From contig NC_133770.1 in NCBI RefSeq assembly GCF_003597395.2, positions 204,360,224 through 204,424,223 of the forward strand: a DNA stretch of 64,000 bases, read 5' to 3'. The position numbers were made by a program, and so were the translations under genes. Of this stretch, positions 1 to 12,940 are shown one piece after another; positions within the stretch are counted from its first letter, which is position 1; the number at the start of each line of letters is the position of its first letter. The stretch comes from Chelonoidis abingdonii. Lineage: Eukaryota; Chordata; Testudines; Testudinidae. The notes under the pieces are model-generated. The model was not told where the DNA came from. It made no database searches and saw nothing but the letters and a program-made list of their open reading frames with translations.

Positions 1-554
1 AAAGAGCTACATATTACTTATACATTACCTAGCTTATATCCTCTGGATAGCTATTATTTATGCAGTTGCAGTATGCTCCTTCTACCAATATTAATAGATG
101 GACTGCAGTCTGAGCTTTTAGTGTGTAACTGATACTCTGTGGACTGAAAGAATGACCAGCAATGTTCTTTGATACTACAAATTCAGGCTCTGGGTGAGCT
201 ACACTCACTGCACATTTTATTTTATTAAAATTACAGAATATTTGTTCTACTAAATCTTTAAAAAAAGAGTGCCTCAGGCTTAACTAGCTGCAAAAGCACT
301 TCCTACTTACATAATCCTAGGGAAAACTCTATATCACCACAGAAGGCACTGTGGTGCTCTTATTCTTTAAGAACATCCTAAAAAGTTTGTTTAAACCCTT
401 TTTTGAATATTTTAGTATCAACATGAGAAAAATGAAAGTTCTGTGCAAGGAACAATGTAAAAAATTCAACTGCACTGAAAGGATCCAGATAGCTGGAGAA
501 TGTATACATCAACCTTGCTTTAGGTCTCTTTAGTGTAAGTCTACTGATAAGATG

Positions 555-785
555 GAGGAAATAACTCACCTTGTAGACTGAGCACAGGACTTAGACCCAG
601 GAGTTCTGGGCTCTACTTCCATCTCTGCCACTGACTATTAATGTATCTGTGGACAAGTCACACTCTCAGTTATTCAGTTTCCCCATCTGAAAGTGGAATA
701 TTTACCCAGGTCAGAGTCTAAAGCTTTGTAAAGATTAATAAATGTCTGCAAAATACTTTGAGATCCTTGGGAAGGGCTAAATATT
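555..785 (+). repeat. MIR-like tRNA-derived SINE
   Basis: Recognisable MIR/CORE-SINE landmarks occur in order: a 'tctgccactgactatt' stretch, 'cagtttccccatctg', and a tail 'aatactttgagatcctt'. The copy is old and diverged. The opening 554 bases of the window hold nothing else I recognise. Confidence 0.65.
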
Positions 786-1309
786 GATATTTGGCCTTGT
801 AATTGACCTGGGTTGATCGTGAGGGATTAATATTCAGAATGATATGGTGCCACTTCTGCAGCACTCTTTGCCAGCTGTTTTCCAGGAAAACCCTACTCTG
901 GAACTCTGTGTGGAAGAGCTCCAGAGAGTTTCTGCAACTCTGATTGTGTGTAAGGTAGAGTAATATTGCTCTGTGGCACTGCCCTCAACATGCTGTCTGC
1001 TGCACTTGTGATTTCTCACATAGAAATCCAAGAGAGACCTAGCACAGAAGTCTAAAAGGGGGCCCAGCCTGCAGCAGGGCAAATACGTTATGATTTCAGG
1101 GGAGAGGTTATCCAGTAGAGCAACATAAATGACTTGTCTATGTAGAGGGAGTGGTCCCAAGGATCCAAAGAGTTTGGAAGTTTTGCCCACTCTGGAGTTC
1201 CCCTAACTCATTGCCTTTCAGTCACAGTTTGTAGGAAATCAGAGACACCTCCTACCCCCATCAGCCACAGATTTCTTTACAAGAGGCCATAATTAGGGGA
1301 GAATGATCT

Positions 1310-2315
1310 TGTCATAAACAGATAGTAGGAGTTAATAGAACAGAAGTACTTTATATCTCTTTTGACTGTAAAAGGTTAACAAGTTCAGTAAGCCTGGCTG
1401 TCACCTGACCAGAGGACCAATCAGGGGACAGGATACTTTCAAATCTTGAGGGAGGGAAGTTTTTGTGTGTGCTGTTAGTTTTTGGTTGTTGTTCTCTCTG
1501 GGTTCTGAGAGTGACCAGACGTGCAACCAGGTTTCTCTCCAATCTCTCAGATACAGGCTCTTATAAGTTCAGAATAGTGAGTACTAGGTAGATAAGGCGA
1601 GTTAGGCTTATGTTTGTTTTCTTTATTTGCAAATGTGCATTTGGCTGGAAGGAGTTCAAATTTGTATTTTGCTGAAAGGATTTTAATTTGTACTTGTATA
1701 CTTAGGCTGGGAGGGTATTCCCGGTGTCTATAGCTGAAAAACCCTGTACCTAATCCATCTTAAATTTACAAAGATAATTTTCACTGTTTTTCTCTCTTTA
1801 ATTAAAAGATTTTCTTATTTAGGAACCTGATTGTTTTTTTTTTTATTCTGGTGAGACCCCAGGGACTGGGTCTGGATCCACCAGGGAATTGGTGAGGAGA
1901 AAGGAGGGAAGGGGGAGAGAAAGGTTAATTTCTCTCTGTGTCAGGATTATTGTCTCTCTCAGGGAGAGTCTGGGAAAGGGAAAGAGAAGGAGGGAGGAAA
2001 GGGAATTTTCCTCTCTGTTTAATGATTCAAGGAGTTTGAATCACAGTGATCTTCCAGGGTAACCCAGGGAGGGGAAGCCTGGGAGAGGCAACGGTGGGGG
2101 AAAGGGTTTACTTTCCTTGTGTTAAGATCCAGAGGATCTGGGTCTTGGGGTTCCCCGGGCAAGGTTTTGGGGGGACCAGAGTGTACCAGGCACTGGAATT
2201 CCTGGTTGGTGGCAGCGCTACAAGTACTAAGCTGGTAATTGAGCTTAGAGGAATTCATGCTGGTACCCCATCTTTTGGACGCTAAGGTTCAGAGTGGGGA
2301 ATTTATACCATGACA
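1310..2315 (+). repeat. Solo LTR-like element, copy 1
   Basis: About 1.0 kb, beginning TGTCAT and ending ATGACA, the TG...CA ends of a retroviral-type LTR. The same family recurs inverted at 3337-4366. Internal landmarks include a CCAAT box in 'gaccaatcagg' and a purine-rich stretch of GGGAGA/GGAAAGG repeats at about 1890-2010. The flanks (gatct and cgtct) do not form an exact target duplication. The family resembles a common turtle LTR, from memory. The small ORFs inside are not coding. Confidence 0.7.
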
Positions 2316-3331
2316 CGTCTTCATTACTTTCTCTGAACCCAAACTTTTTTTTCAAGGATTTCAGATCACTTCATTTAATGAAGGTACTATATGTTCCCCC
2401 CAATTCCTAGTGCCTCCATGCAAGACCACCTTTAGTCAATCCCCCATATAAGCTACCCCACACATACACACATGTGGGGATCTAGGTCACCTTATCTCTA
2501 TCTTCCAAGATCTGTTGACTGGGCTCAGATGCCTCTCAGCTGAGACCCAAGCACATCTACTATTAGCCTTTGTAGATTCTGTGGTTTAATCTTCCCTGGC
2601 ATGCACTGTGCACACGAGCTCACAAGAAATAAAAGTGGAGGCACCAGCTCTAGAAGAGAAAACACTGAATGCATCCTTAACAGTGGGAGGATGTTGCCAT
2701 AATCAGGAAGATTTAGGGAGAACTAACAACTCTAGAAAGGCAGGGTCATGTTAGCCTGTTGGGAGTGAGGAGATCTCCAGAGGTTTGGTAGTTATCTGAA
2801 CTACTTATACACATTTTTGAGGTGTATGTATCACTAATGACAATTATTTTCACTGTGTGCTTGACACTGCAAGTTGCTGAGAGCCCTTAACTCCCAATGA
2901 AATCAACAGGAATAAATGTCAGTTAGAACTTCACAGGCTTGATCCCTAAAAAACCATCACTTTAAAATATTCTTGTGCATATGTGTGTGAGATATACAGT
3001 GATCTCTTTAGATTTTGACCAGCAAAGACACTACTTCTCTAATAAAAAAATAAACCAAATTCTGCCCTCATTACACCCATGGGACCTGCTGAACCTGAAG
3101 GGCTAAACCTTAGGATACAGTCTGACCTGCTATGTTTGTATTTATTTAATTAGGACAACAATTACTCTGCCATTGAGGGTCTAACAAATGACTAGTCCAT
3201 TTCTTTCAGATTCACTGACACTAAATGCTCTATGCTTTCAGACATCTTGTGGGTTGTGATTCACAGGGCCAATGATAACATCATTTTCCATTACTTAGCA
3301 TTATTGTGTGCTATTGTAGTATCTCCTATAG
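2316..3331. other. Spacer between inverted LTRs, nothing recognised
   Basis: About 1 kb with no gag/pol/env-like frame and no recognisable repeat. Because the flanking LTRs are inverted, this is not a provirus interior. Confidence 0.6.
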
Positions 3332-3336
3332 AGCTA

Positions 3337-4366
3337 TGTCATGGTATAATTCCCCACTCTGAAGCTTAGCGTCCAAAAGACGGGGTACCAGCATGAATTC
3401 CTCTAAGCTCAATTACCAGCTTAGTACTTGTAGCGCTGCCACCACCAGGAATTCCAGTGCCTGGTACACTCTGGTCCCCCCAAAACCTTGTCCGGGGAAC
3501 CCCAAGACCCAGATCCTCTGGATCTTAACACAAGGAAAGTAAACCCTTTCCCCTACCGTTGCCTCTCCCAGGCTTCCCCTCCCTGGGATACCCTGAAAGA
3601 TACTGTGATTCAAACTCCTTGAATCAAAACAGAAGAGGAATTTCACCTTCTCCCTCCTTTTCTTCCCCCTCCCAGACTCTCCCTGAGGAAGAGAAAGTAA
3701 TCCTAACACAGAGAGAAATTAACCTTTTCCTCTCCCCCGTCCTTCCTTCTCCCACCCAATTCCTGTGGATCCAGCCCAGTCACTGGAGGTCTCACCAGAA
3801 TAAAAACAATCAGGTTTCCTAAACAAGAAAAACTTTTAATTAAGAAGGAAACAACATTAAAAATTATCTTTGTAAATTAAGATGGATTAGGTACAGGGTT
3901 TTTCGCTATAAACACTGGGAATACCTCCCCAGCCTACGTATACAAGTACAAATTAAATCCTTCAGCAAATACAAGTTTGAACTTCTTCCAGCCATGCACA
4001 ATTAAACTCCTTCCAGCCAAATGCACATTCAATAAAAAGAAAACAAACATAAGCTAACTCGCCTTATCTACCTACTACTCACTATTCTGAATAAGAGCTA
4101 TATTGGAGAGAAACTCGTTAACACAGAAGCACCCTATGGTGCCCACGATCTGGTAACTCTGAAACCCAGAGCAGAGCTCTCGATAACAAGACCCATGTCA
4201 CCAGCACACACAGAAACTTCCCTCCCTCAAGATTTGAAAGTATCCTGTCCTCTGATTGGTCCTCTGGTCAGGTGACAGCCAGGCTTACTGAACTTGTTAA
4301 CCTTTTACAGTCAAAAGAGATATAAAGTACTTCTGTTCTATTAACTTCTACTATCTGTTTATGACA
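3337..4366 (-). repeat. Solo LTR-like element, copy 2 (inverted)
   Basis: Reverse-complement relative of copy 1, running TGTCAT...ATGACA. It is flanked by an exact 5-base direct repeat AGCTA (3332-3336 and 4367-4371), a target-site duplication that marks an independent insertion. A variable interior segment (about 4110-4200) differs from copy 1 (about 1480-1560), so the two are different subfamily members. It holds no internal retroviral genes. Confidence 0.78.
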
Positions 4367-4371
4367 AGCTA

Positions 4372-6779
4372 AAAATCTATTTCCATCATTAACTATAGAT
4401 AATTGTGCACTAGAGTCAATTTGTCTTACCAGCAAGACTCTTCCTGACTTCTGGAGGCATGGACTGCTATTTCCCTGGTTTCAGACTCCCTCAAAGTAGG
4501 TGGAATGCTAATATTCCTGTCTTCCTCTTTCTAACATTAAATACATTTTAAATCTATATCTGAAGCTGTTCCTCATGGTGACAGGATTGTTAATGACTCC
4601 TGTTTCATTGAAAGGTCCAGAGATGCAAAGCCTGGGGCAGGGTAGAAAAGACAAAGACAGAAAGAATATGAGGAGCTGCAGGCTTTCCACCACCAACAGG
4701 ATCTCAAAGGCTGTGGCGAGAAAGAGGGAGAGAAAAAGAGTATGAAACGCTTCAGTATTCACAGATTCAAAAATACTGGGCTTTTGAATCAATTATAGAT
4801 ACTTATTCTCAGCATATCTGAGAAAGTCTCTTGAGGAAGAGTCACCACACTTCACCCCTTTTCTATCCCACTATGAAAAGTATGAGAAAGGGATGGGGGA
4901 CAAAGGAGAACTGATTCCTCATCTGTAGTTCTCTGTACTGTGGCGATGACACAAATGTACCTGCTCTCTTGTCTTAACACTAAAACTGAGCAGGGATGAT
5001 GGGGAGATAGAGGATGAGGGTTGGGGGAAGTAATAAAGAAAGAAAAAATGGCAGAACTCTCTGTTTTGGCTCTACAATTGTAGACTCTTCAGGTCTTGTG
5101 TCTAGGCAAGAGTTTGGATGAGCTAGGTCCCTGGCAGCAACCTTCTCCCCATTCTCTCCCCTCCCACCATCTCACCAAAAAGACTGGAGATGGATTGTGA
5201 AGTGAAGGGGACACACTCACAACTACCTGCTGCCATCCCATTGGCAAGACTGACAAGTGGGCTGGGAGGGAATGTGCAGCCACATGCCCTGATGAAACTA
5301 AAGGCACTTTTCAAATATTAAATTGTCAGAAGATGGAATGAAAGTAGGGGGAATCTCAAACAAAATTATCTTAGCAAAGACTATATTTGCCTCCTTTCTT
5401 TCCCATCTTACTCATTTAAATGGTTACGAACGACAATGCTGTTACTTAAAATATTTAATATTATTGGATTTACTATTTTCTTTGATTGTAACTATGCAAT
5501 TTTGCCATATATTTTTATATTGTTGTTTGTATTGGCATTTTCAATTGTGATTGTTAATTTAAAATTAGTTACATATTTCCATAAAATATATACCTGTACA
5601 ATATTTGTTATATGGGAGGGCGTTTGGGGATCAAGACTCAGTGAACTCGAATAATTTCAACCTGAGTTAAAGTTTCAATCTGGAATGAAATTAGTCTATA
5701 TAGGGGTGTTGTCAAAGTTAAATTTAATTTGGAGTCTTGTTATATTCCTGCTAAAATCAGGGTGCACTCTCTCCCTGGCTCACACCCACTTATTGACCTT
5801 ACTGTTCTCAAAAAGGGTTCTTGAGTACGGAGCACTTTTGAAAATCTAACCGTATATCATGAATTGCCATTTTGCCTCATCACAAAATCATGTGAAATAG
5901 AAATAGATAATTGTAATACACATAACTGACATCAGCAAAGGCTTGTAATTCCCACCTCACACCCAGGAGCTAGCCATAGTACTTCTCAGTTGACAATGAT
6001 TTTCTTTTAGAAACTTGCTTCCAAAGAACACTGAGGAACAACTCCTGGAGGGCAAATGTTTCCTTTTGTTTTGTTTTGTTATTTTATGTTACATTGCTGT
6101 ACAATGCTAGGATCAAAGGGGAAAAACACTATTCTGTGTTCTGCTTTCTAGTATAAGAATCAATATAGGGAAGGAATAAAGTAAAGAGAAAAGCACCAAA
6201 TATAAATGTATGTCCAAAAATAACTATAATTTTAATCAGGGAATGTTAATGGGAGGGGGGACTATTTCTAATAATATGCTTTCCAAAGGCTTGGCTTTTG
6301 TCATGGTGTCCAAGCCTTCAGTAGCAGCAATGCCATCAATGCTTGAATGGAACCAATGTAGATAGTTACGCCACAATGGCACTATTCACCCTTCTGACAT
6401 ACTAGCCACATGTGTTTGGCTCTCTTGCTTTTGGATCTTGAGCAGAAATGACCACAGTGCAGTAGAGGAAGTAGCACCACAGTAAACACACATTCACTCT
6501 GTGTAACACAGGCAGAAACATCAAGGACTGCTCAGAATCTGGTCTAAACCAGAACACAGCATTTGCTGGGCACTGGCCTGAAGATACAATGAGGAGCAGA
6601 TGGCGACTGGAGCAGAGATGGCAGAAGAGACTAGTATTGGCTTTGCAATGCAGAGACATGGTCAGAGGTCCAGAGATAATGGAGAGTACAGATCCACATG
6701 GGTCAGGAAGAGGAGCAGCGAGATGTGAAGAAAAAAGACATCAGGGAGAACAGAACAGAGTAGACATGACACCATAAAC
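4372..6779. other. No gene recognised
   Basis: Low-coding AT-rich sequence. Short ORFs are unrelated to any family I know. A polypyrimidine and (GTTTT)n-like stretch lies near 6060. Confidence 0.6.
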
Positions 6780-6890
6780 CAGGGGTTCCCAACCTTGCTT
6801 TGCAGTTTGTGCAGGGTAAGCCCCTAGCAGGCCACGAGATGCTTTGTTTACATCGCAGCTCCCAGTGGCCACGGTTCGCCATTGTCCCAC
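6780..6890. repeat. Partial hAT-type MITE
   Basis: Begins CAGGGGTTCCCAACC, a hAT-like terminus. It contains 'gcagctcccagtggccacgg', almost the same as an internal stretch of the complete element at 36143-36429. No matching right terminus was found, so it is truncated or diverged; the end coordinate is approximate. Confidence 0.55.
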
Positions 6891-7828
6891 ATATATTCTC
6901 CCCGGATACGGCCATAGACCATATATGGGGAGAATGAAAGAAAAGCAGATGTTAGACATGGAAAGGGTGCGCACACCAGACATGGAGGTCAGAGTGAAAA
7001 CAGAGGAGGAGGGAAGGCACTGGGGTAGAAGAATATGGAGGGAAAAGATAACAGGAGAGATAGAAAATGAAAAGGAATGGAAGGCAAAAACAAAGACCTA
7101 TAGATATGGTAAAAAAGAAAGAAAGCACAACATAAAATAGTGAATGGGGCTGATTTTGCAGTCTAGGGGTGGAGAAAGAATCTCTGGGATAGAATGGTAG
7201 CAGCTCACCAGCATTTTTACTATTCTAATTTGGGCACTGGATATCCTATGAATGTCTACAGCATTTTTTGCTGCTGGACAAGCATCATGTAACTCTAAAT
7301 GTTTGCTGTAACTACCCTGTGTTTACAGAGAAACTATGTTCTCCAGGGAAAATTTGTATTAACAGTTAAATTATATATTAGGAGGCACAGTGAAGGCTGT
7401 AGTAAATTTAAAAAGATTCAGAATCAGCAAAATCAGGTGCTCGAGGTGGAAAAAAAGGGAAAAATGCAAGTGACCATACATGCACAGAGCAGTGAAAAAA
7501 ATTAGAGTCACAGTCTCAGATCCTCCGCTGTTCCAGAGCTCTGAACAGCGTAGTTGAGTGATAAAATGGAAGGAAATACAGCTTTAAGCAACTTTTGTAC
7601 TTCACTAAGCTCCTGCGGTACCATGGGTCACTGCAGTCTCTAGAGTAATTTAGAGTAGCCCAGAGCTGCTATAAATTATGTGAGTTTTGAGAGCCCTCTT
7701 TAAGGGCCTCTGTGCTGGCTGATGATTGCCTCACCATCTCCTGCCCCTGTAGCCCTTCTGATACAATTGGCAGTCAGAGAGATCACATAGGGCTGGCTAT
7801 GTCAGCTCTAGCCAACCAACTTCCCTGC
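6891..7828. other. No gene recognised
   Basis: Purine-rich stretch at 6920-7130, then unremarkable sequence. No recognisable domain in any frame. Confidence 0.55.
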
Positions 7829-9185
7829 TGTGATGCTGTATGATTGAAATATGACCATTTGAATCATTAATATTGCCTGTTAGACAACTGCAACAAATCT
7901 TGTACAAAGTATGTCATGGAATGTGTCAATGGAAAATATATGATTTGCTAAGTATGATTATCCTGTTTATATGCATGTATCATTTTTGTGTCTGAAGTTA
8001 TGAATATTGGCTATATAGATCTGTATATCAAATGTATTTGCTCCTGAGATAACACCCCCAAAGTAATTTATATCCAATCTGGCCAGCACATTGTGAATGA
8101 ACTATTCAAGTTGATGACCCATTACATAACACTTAAATCTCACAATGGGCCACAGAAAAAGCTTCTTCCCACCTGGTGGTCCTTTCTGTGGATGCTTTAG
8201 TCAAAATATGGGTAATGGCTGCTTCTATGAGTCATCAAAGCATGCAAAGTTATGTGACTTGCTCATGTGACCCTGAACTCCATCTTGTGCCTGTAATTTT
8301 CCATAAACTAAGCAGTCCCTCCACATGGGCCCCTCCAGGGCCAGCTCTAGCTTTTTTGCCACCCCAAGTGGCGAAGCAGGGGAAAAAAAAAAGATAAAGT
8401 CAATCAGCGGCACTTCAGCGGGGGCTCAATCATGCCGTTACCTCTCTTCCTCTTCGGCGGCTCTTTGGCAGCAGCTCTAAGAGGAAAGAGGGACTGATGG
8501 ACTCACCGGCGAACTGCCGTGGAAGACTCAGATGTGCTGCCCCTTTCCATTGGCCGCCCCACGCACCTGCTTCCTTTGCTGGTGCCTGGAGCCGGCCCTG
8601 CCTCTTTCCTGCTCTGATCTCTGGACTATGGATTTACACTAAAAGACCATATTTGCTACGGTCAGAGGATCTTCCAATCTTCTGTAAGTTACCACAGACT
8701 TTATAAGTGAGCAGTCTGTAACATCACTGCTACAAACCTGATCCAAAAACTTTGCAATGATTGTATGTATAAGACTTCCTTAACCATTTTAAATCTCTCC
8801 TCTTTCTTTTCTATAAATAAACCTTTAGATATTAAATAATAAAGGACTGGCAACAGTGTAGATTATTGGATAAAATCTGAGTTAAATATTGACCTGGCTA
8901 TGTGGCTGATCTCTTGGAATTAGAGGACCCTATATGTGACTAAATTGGTTTTCAGTAACCACTCATAAGAGTCCAGTGTCTGGGTGGTAAAGCAAGGGCT
9001 GGAATGCCTAAGGAGACTGCATTTTAGACTTATTGTTAACCAGTATGGTGAGACAGAAGTTTACTTTTGTTACTGTCTTGGTATATCTTATGATAGAATA
9101 ACCACCAGTTCGGGAGTGATACTGCCATATTTCTCAGCAGTGTGTCCTGAATCTGCTATTCTCAGCTGTGACCCACTGTGACACA
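7829..9185 (+). repeat. LTR-like interspersed element with a nested insertion
   Basis: A long repeat resembling a turtle LTR family known to me from memory, starting near TGTGATG and ending near TGTGACACA. It carries a TATA-like 'ctataaata' at about 8813 and AATAAA signals at about 8816-8840. It is split by the hAT-type element at 8336-8600. Both ends are approximate and no clear target duplication was seen. No retroviral genes are present. Confidence 0.5.
8336..8600. mobile_element. hAT-type non-autonomous element nested in LTR
   Basis: 265 bp with imperfect terminal inverted repeats: left CAGGGCCAGCTCTAG, right ending GGAGCCGGCCCTG. It is GC-rich, unlike its surroundings. An exact 8-base target duplication was not evident. 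It carries no transposase frame. Another element at the right end of the window starts with a similar CAGGGCCGG terminus. Confidence 0.65.
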
Positions 9186-11757
9186 TACGCCAGATGACTC
9201 TTCACTGATCCTGTTAGGGAAGCTTTCTGGCCTTTTTGGTGCTAAAGCAACACAAAGGACCGGAGTTGAGAGTAGGCAATGGGTCACAGAGATCAAAAAT
9301 TAAGAATTGTATTGATTTCCTCACAGGAAATATAGTTGCTATCTCTTGAAGCCAAGTTTTGAATTGACAAGAGTACTCAACTGTCCTCTCACTCCTACAG
9401 GTCAAGGATTGAGACATTTAATGGGACAGTTTGGTTACGCATGCACTGCAAAAGCCATATGCAATACCAGTTCTGTGAATTAAGGAGGACTTCACCCTTC
9501 CACACTGCCAAGCCTCCAACTTCCACAAGCATTATAAATTTCCCTTAAAAAGACTCATTTTTTATTTTAACCTTTATATCTTTAAAGTAGCCAAAGAGCT
9601 TTTATGACACACAGAGACTGTCTACTCTTCCAGACTGGTACTATATGGTGCTAATATCACACAGGATAGCCCATATCAGATTTTTAAACACCCTGGGAGC
9701 CAACTGAACATTCATTGAACCAACACTAAAATAAAAAAATGTTGAAGCAAACATATCTGTATTGCTTGATAAATTATTATACAATTATAATCCACGCCAA
9801 TATTCTTAAACCTACTCCTCAAAAAATTTCAGTTATAATCTAAGTAAGCCCTCAAGGTTCCTGAATGAAATACCAAGTTCAGATGACAGGGTCCGCCTAG
9901 CAATATGAGGTACTGTCATCTAAGGACTGGAGGTTGAATAATTAATAAGAAAATACAGAAAACTGGATGTGATAAGAGCAGCTAAGTCACACACATGTTC
10001 TATAACATGCACACAACTTTTTTTCCTCTCAAGCAATGTCACTCAACTAAACATATACATAACATATAATGTCATACAGAGATATAAATCTCCTTCTTAG
10101 GTTCTTCTCAATTCTCTACATGTGCAGATGCTGCAATCCTAAACCTCTGCCTTCCTCTGCCCCAGTTTTAATAAGAGCACTGGATGCCCTGTGGCTGCAA
10201 GGAAATGTGCAGCAAGCCCATTAAGATTAGCACAGTTAGAGGAAGAGCACAGAGGCAGCTGCTGTTGTAGATGGCTGAGTGGCATATGCGGTCCATGAGT
10301 ATTCTTGAGGAGTTTTAATGGGCCATCATCATGGTATGTCACTCCTCAAAATGGTCATTTGTTATTCACACTCTTAAATGACAGTTTGGCAGCTCTGAGT
10401 GGTAAAAACAATTTGCATAATGTACATCTTCACATACTAATTGCAAAATATTTAATTTGAAAAAGCAACAATTCTGTACAGTAGCACCACCAACAGCCCA
10501 CATGCAACATCACACTTATATAAAGGGAAATGGGCAAGTAAGGAGGGATAACTGTGTGGTTACATAGATAGAACCCAATTTTGCCCTCACTTATACACGT
10601 GCAACTCCACTGAAGTCAATCAGGCTGTAACAGAACAGCGAAAACAATGTACATTGAACAATGCACTGGATGAAACATGCATTGAGAGGACTGTGTTTAC
10701 TGTGAATATTCCTTCAAGTACTCAGTATTACTATTTCAATATTCAAACTGTGTAATTCACCAGATAAGTTATATGGTATTGTTTTTTCTTTCTGACCTAA
10801 CCAATATAAATTACTTCTGTTCTACCCAAAACCGATTTCATTTTGTGATCAAACAAATCTCAGTGGTCCAACTTTGCTCATACAAGTGCTTACGAAAACA
10901 AATAGTGTGAGAATATGCTTGAAGCACAATTCGACTTAAAAGTTGCTGAATAATTATTTGCCTTAGCTGGAGAAGGCAAATTTGGACCTTTTAATTTACT
11001 TTAGATGTCAAGACAGAGTCACACCTCTCTTCCAAAATGCTACAGGTTTTATTACATGTTCCATGTCTATTCACAATGCACCAGGCTTCCTGATATTATT
11101 TACTATGCCAGTGTATTTACTAGTCCAGTGACTTGATTTATCTTGTTACCAGGAAGCACTGAAGCTGTGAAACAAAAGCCAACTACTCTCTGCTTCAGTT
11201 TTCTAATCAAATTGCGTAAGGATCTACGCTCCCCGTATTCCACGTGTATAACTCCTATAAAAGTGAATAAGCATTAGGAATGTAGTGTAATAAATAAATT
11301 CCATAGACCCCAACTCTGCAAGGTGTTCCATGTAGAAGGACCGCTATGTTTGCACAGAGCTCCACTGACTTCAGTGAGTCAACCCACATGGAGCAGCTAG
11401 AGGTATCAAATGCATTTGATAGGGTTAAACTATCTGTCCCAATTATCTCCCCCAAACATGTAAAACAAATCCCATTTCCCACCTCTACTCCCACAGTTGG
11501 AAACCATCCAGAAGCACTAGCTAGCATAATGTAAATAGGGAATAAATTTGCATGAGCAAACTCTCTTCCAGAAACTGCATGTTTTATTGCATTATGTAAG
11601 TCATCTATTTTTTATGGAGTTTGCAGAATATTAGAGAAAAAGTGTTTTTTTTCCTTTCTTCTATTAATTATTTAATGTTTAGTACTCAGATTTGTTTTTG
11701 ACATTACAAGATTCTGTTCTGTACTTTGGAGTGTGCGTGTGTGTGGGGGGGAATCTA
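9186..11757. other. No gene recognised; palindromic relic traces
   Basis: AT-rich unique sequence. Short 'ccactgaagtcaat' or 'ccactgacttcagtg' motifs at about 10607 and 11361 are relics of the palindromic repeat class seen better preserved at 37450. No coding frame. Confidence 0.55.
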
Positions 11758-12940
11758 AATAGATTCATAGACTCAGGACTGGAAGGGACCTCGAGAGGTC
11801 ATCGAGTCCAGTCCGCTGCCCTCATGGCAGGACCAAATACTGTCTAGACCATCCCTGATAGACATTTATCTAACCTACTCTTAAATATCTCCAGACATGG
11901 AGATTCCACAACCTCCCTAGGCAATTTATTCCAGTGTTTAACTACCCTGACAGTTAGGAACTTTTTCCTAATGTCCAACCTAAATCTCCCTTGCTGCAGT
12001 TTAAGCCCATTGCTTCTTGTTCTATCATTAGAGGCTAAGGTGAACAAGTTTTCTCCCTCCTCCTGATGACACCCTTTTAGATACCTGAAAACTGCTATCA
12101 TGTCCCCTCTCAGTCTTCTCTTTTCCAAACTAAATAAACCCAATTCTTTCAGCCTTCCTTCATAGGTCATGTTCTCAAGACCTTTAATCATTCTTGTTGC
12201 TCTTCTCTGGACCCTCTCCAATTTCTCCACATCCTTCTTGAAATGCGGTGCCCAGAACTGGACACAATACTCCAGTTGAGGCCTAACCAGCGCAGAGTAG
12301 AGCGGAAGAATGACTTCTCGTGTCTTGTTTACAACACACCTGTTAATGCATCCCAGAATCACGTTTGCTTTTTTTGCAACAGTATCACACTGTTGACTCA
12401 TATTTAGCTTGTGGTCCACTATGACCCCTAGATCTCTTTCTGCCATACTCCTTCCTAGACAGTCTCTTCCCATTCTGTATGTGTGAAACTGATTGTTCCT
12501 TCCTAAGTGGAGCACTTTGCATTTGTCTTTATTGAACTTCATCCGGTTTACCTCAGACCATTTCTCCAATTTGTCCAGATCATTTTGAATTTTGACCCTG
12601 TCCTCCAAAGCAGTTGCAATCCCTCCCAGTTTGGTATCGTCTGCAAACTTAATAAGCGTACTTTCTATGCCAACATCTAAGTCGTTGATGAAGATATTGA
12701 ACAGAGCCGGTCCCAAAACAGACCCCTGTGGAACCCCACTTGTTATACCTTTCCAGCAGGATTGGGAGCCATTAATAACTACTCTCTGAGTACGGTTATC
12801 CAGCCAGTTATGCACCCACCTTATAGTAGCCCCATCTAAATTGTATTTGCCTAGTTTATCGATAAGGATATCATGCGAGACCGTATCAAATACCTTACTA
12901 AAGTCTAGGTATACCACATCCACCGCTTCTCCCTTATCCC
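11758..12940 (-). mobile_element. CR1 LINE copy 1, 5'-truncated
   Basis: Non-LTR retrotransposon fragment: the C-terminal half of ORF2 plus the short 3' end. An uninterrupted frame (minus strand, 12934 down to 11844) encodes the latter part of the reverse transcriptase. Motifs include VVYLDFSKVFDTVSHDIL, SGVPQGSVLGPALFNIF and the catalytic-loop FADD (about residue 127 of the 393-codon frame). The thumb/C-terminal region ends CLSGMV. The first ~30 codons of that frame are flanking DNA, not CR1. The 3' end shows the CR1-type 'tctatgaatct' repeat. No full-length ORF1 or endonuclease remains, so it is immobile. Its open frame and near-identity to copy 2 suggest it is young or homogenised. Confidence 0.93.

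Noticed and set aside
2046..2285. 79-codon frames on both strands within the LTR, and the 98-codon frame at 3413-3709
   Set aside because: The same LTR sequence in each copy; no protein motif, simply open by chance in a GC-richer stretch.
1310..4366. A provirus bounded by two LTRs
   Set aside because: The LTR-like elements are inverted, the spacer is only 1 kb and holds no gag/pol/env-like frame, and copy 2 has its own target duplication.
12592..12789. 65-codon plus frame, mirrored at 23784-23981
   Set aside because: Antisense shadow of the CR1 reverse transcriptase.
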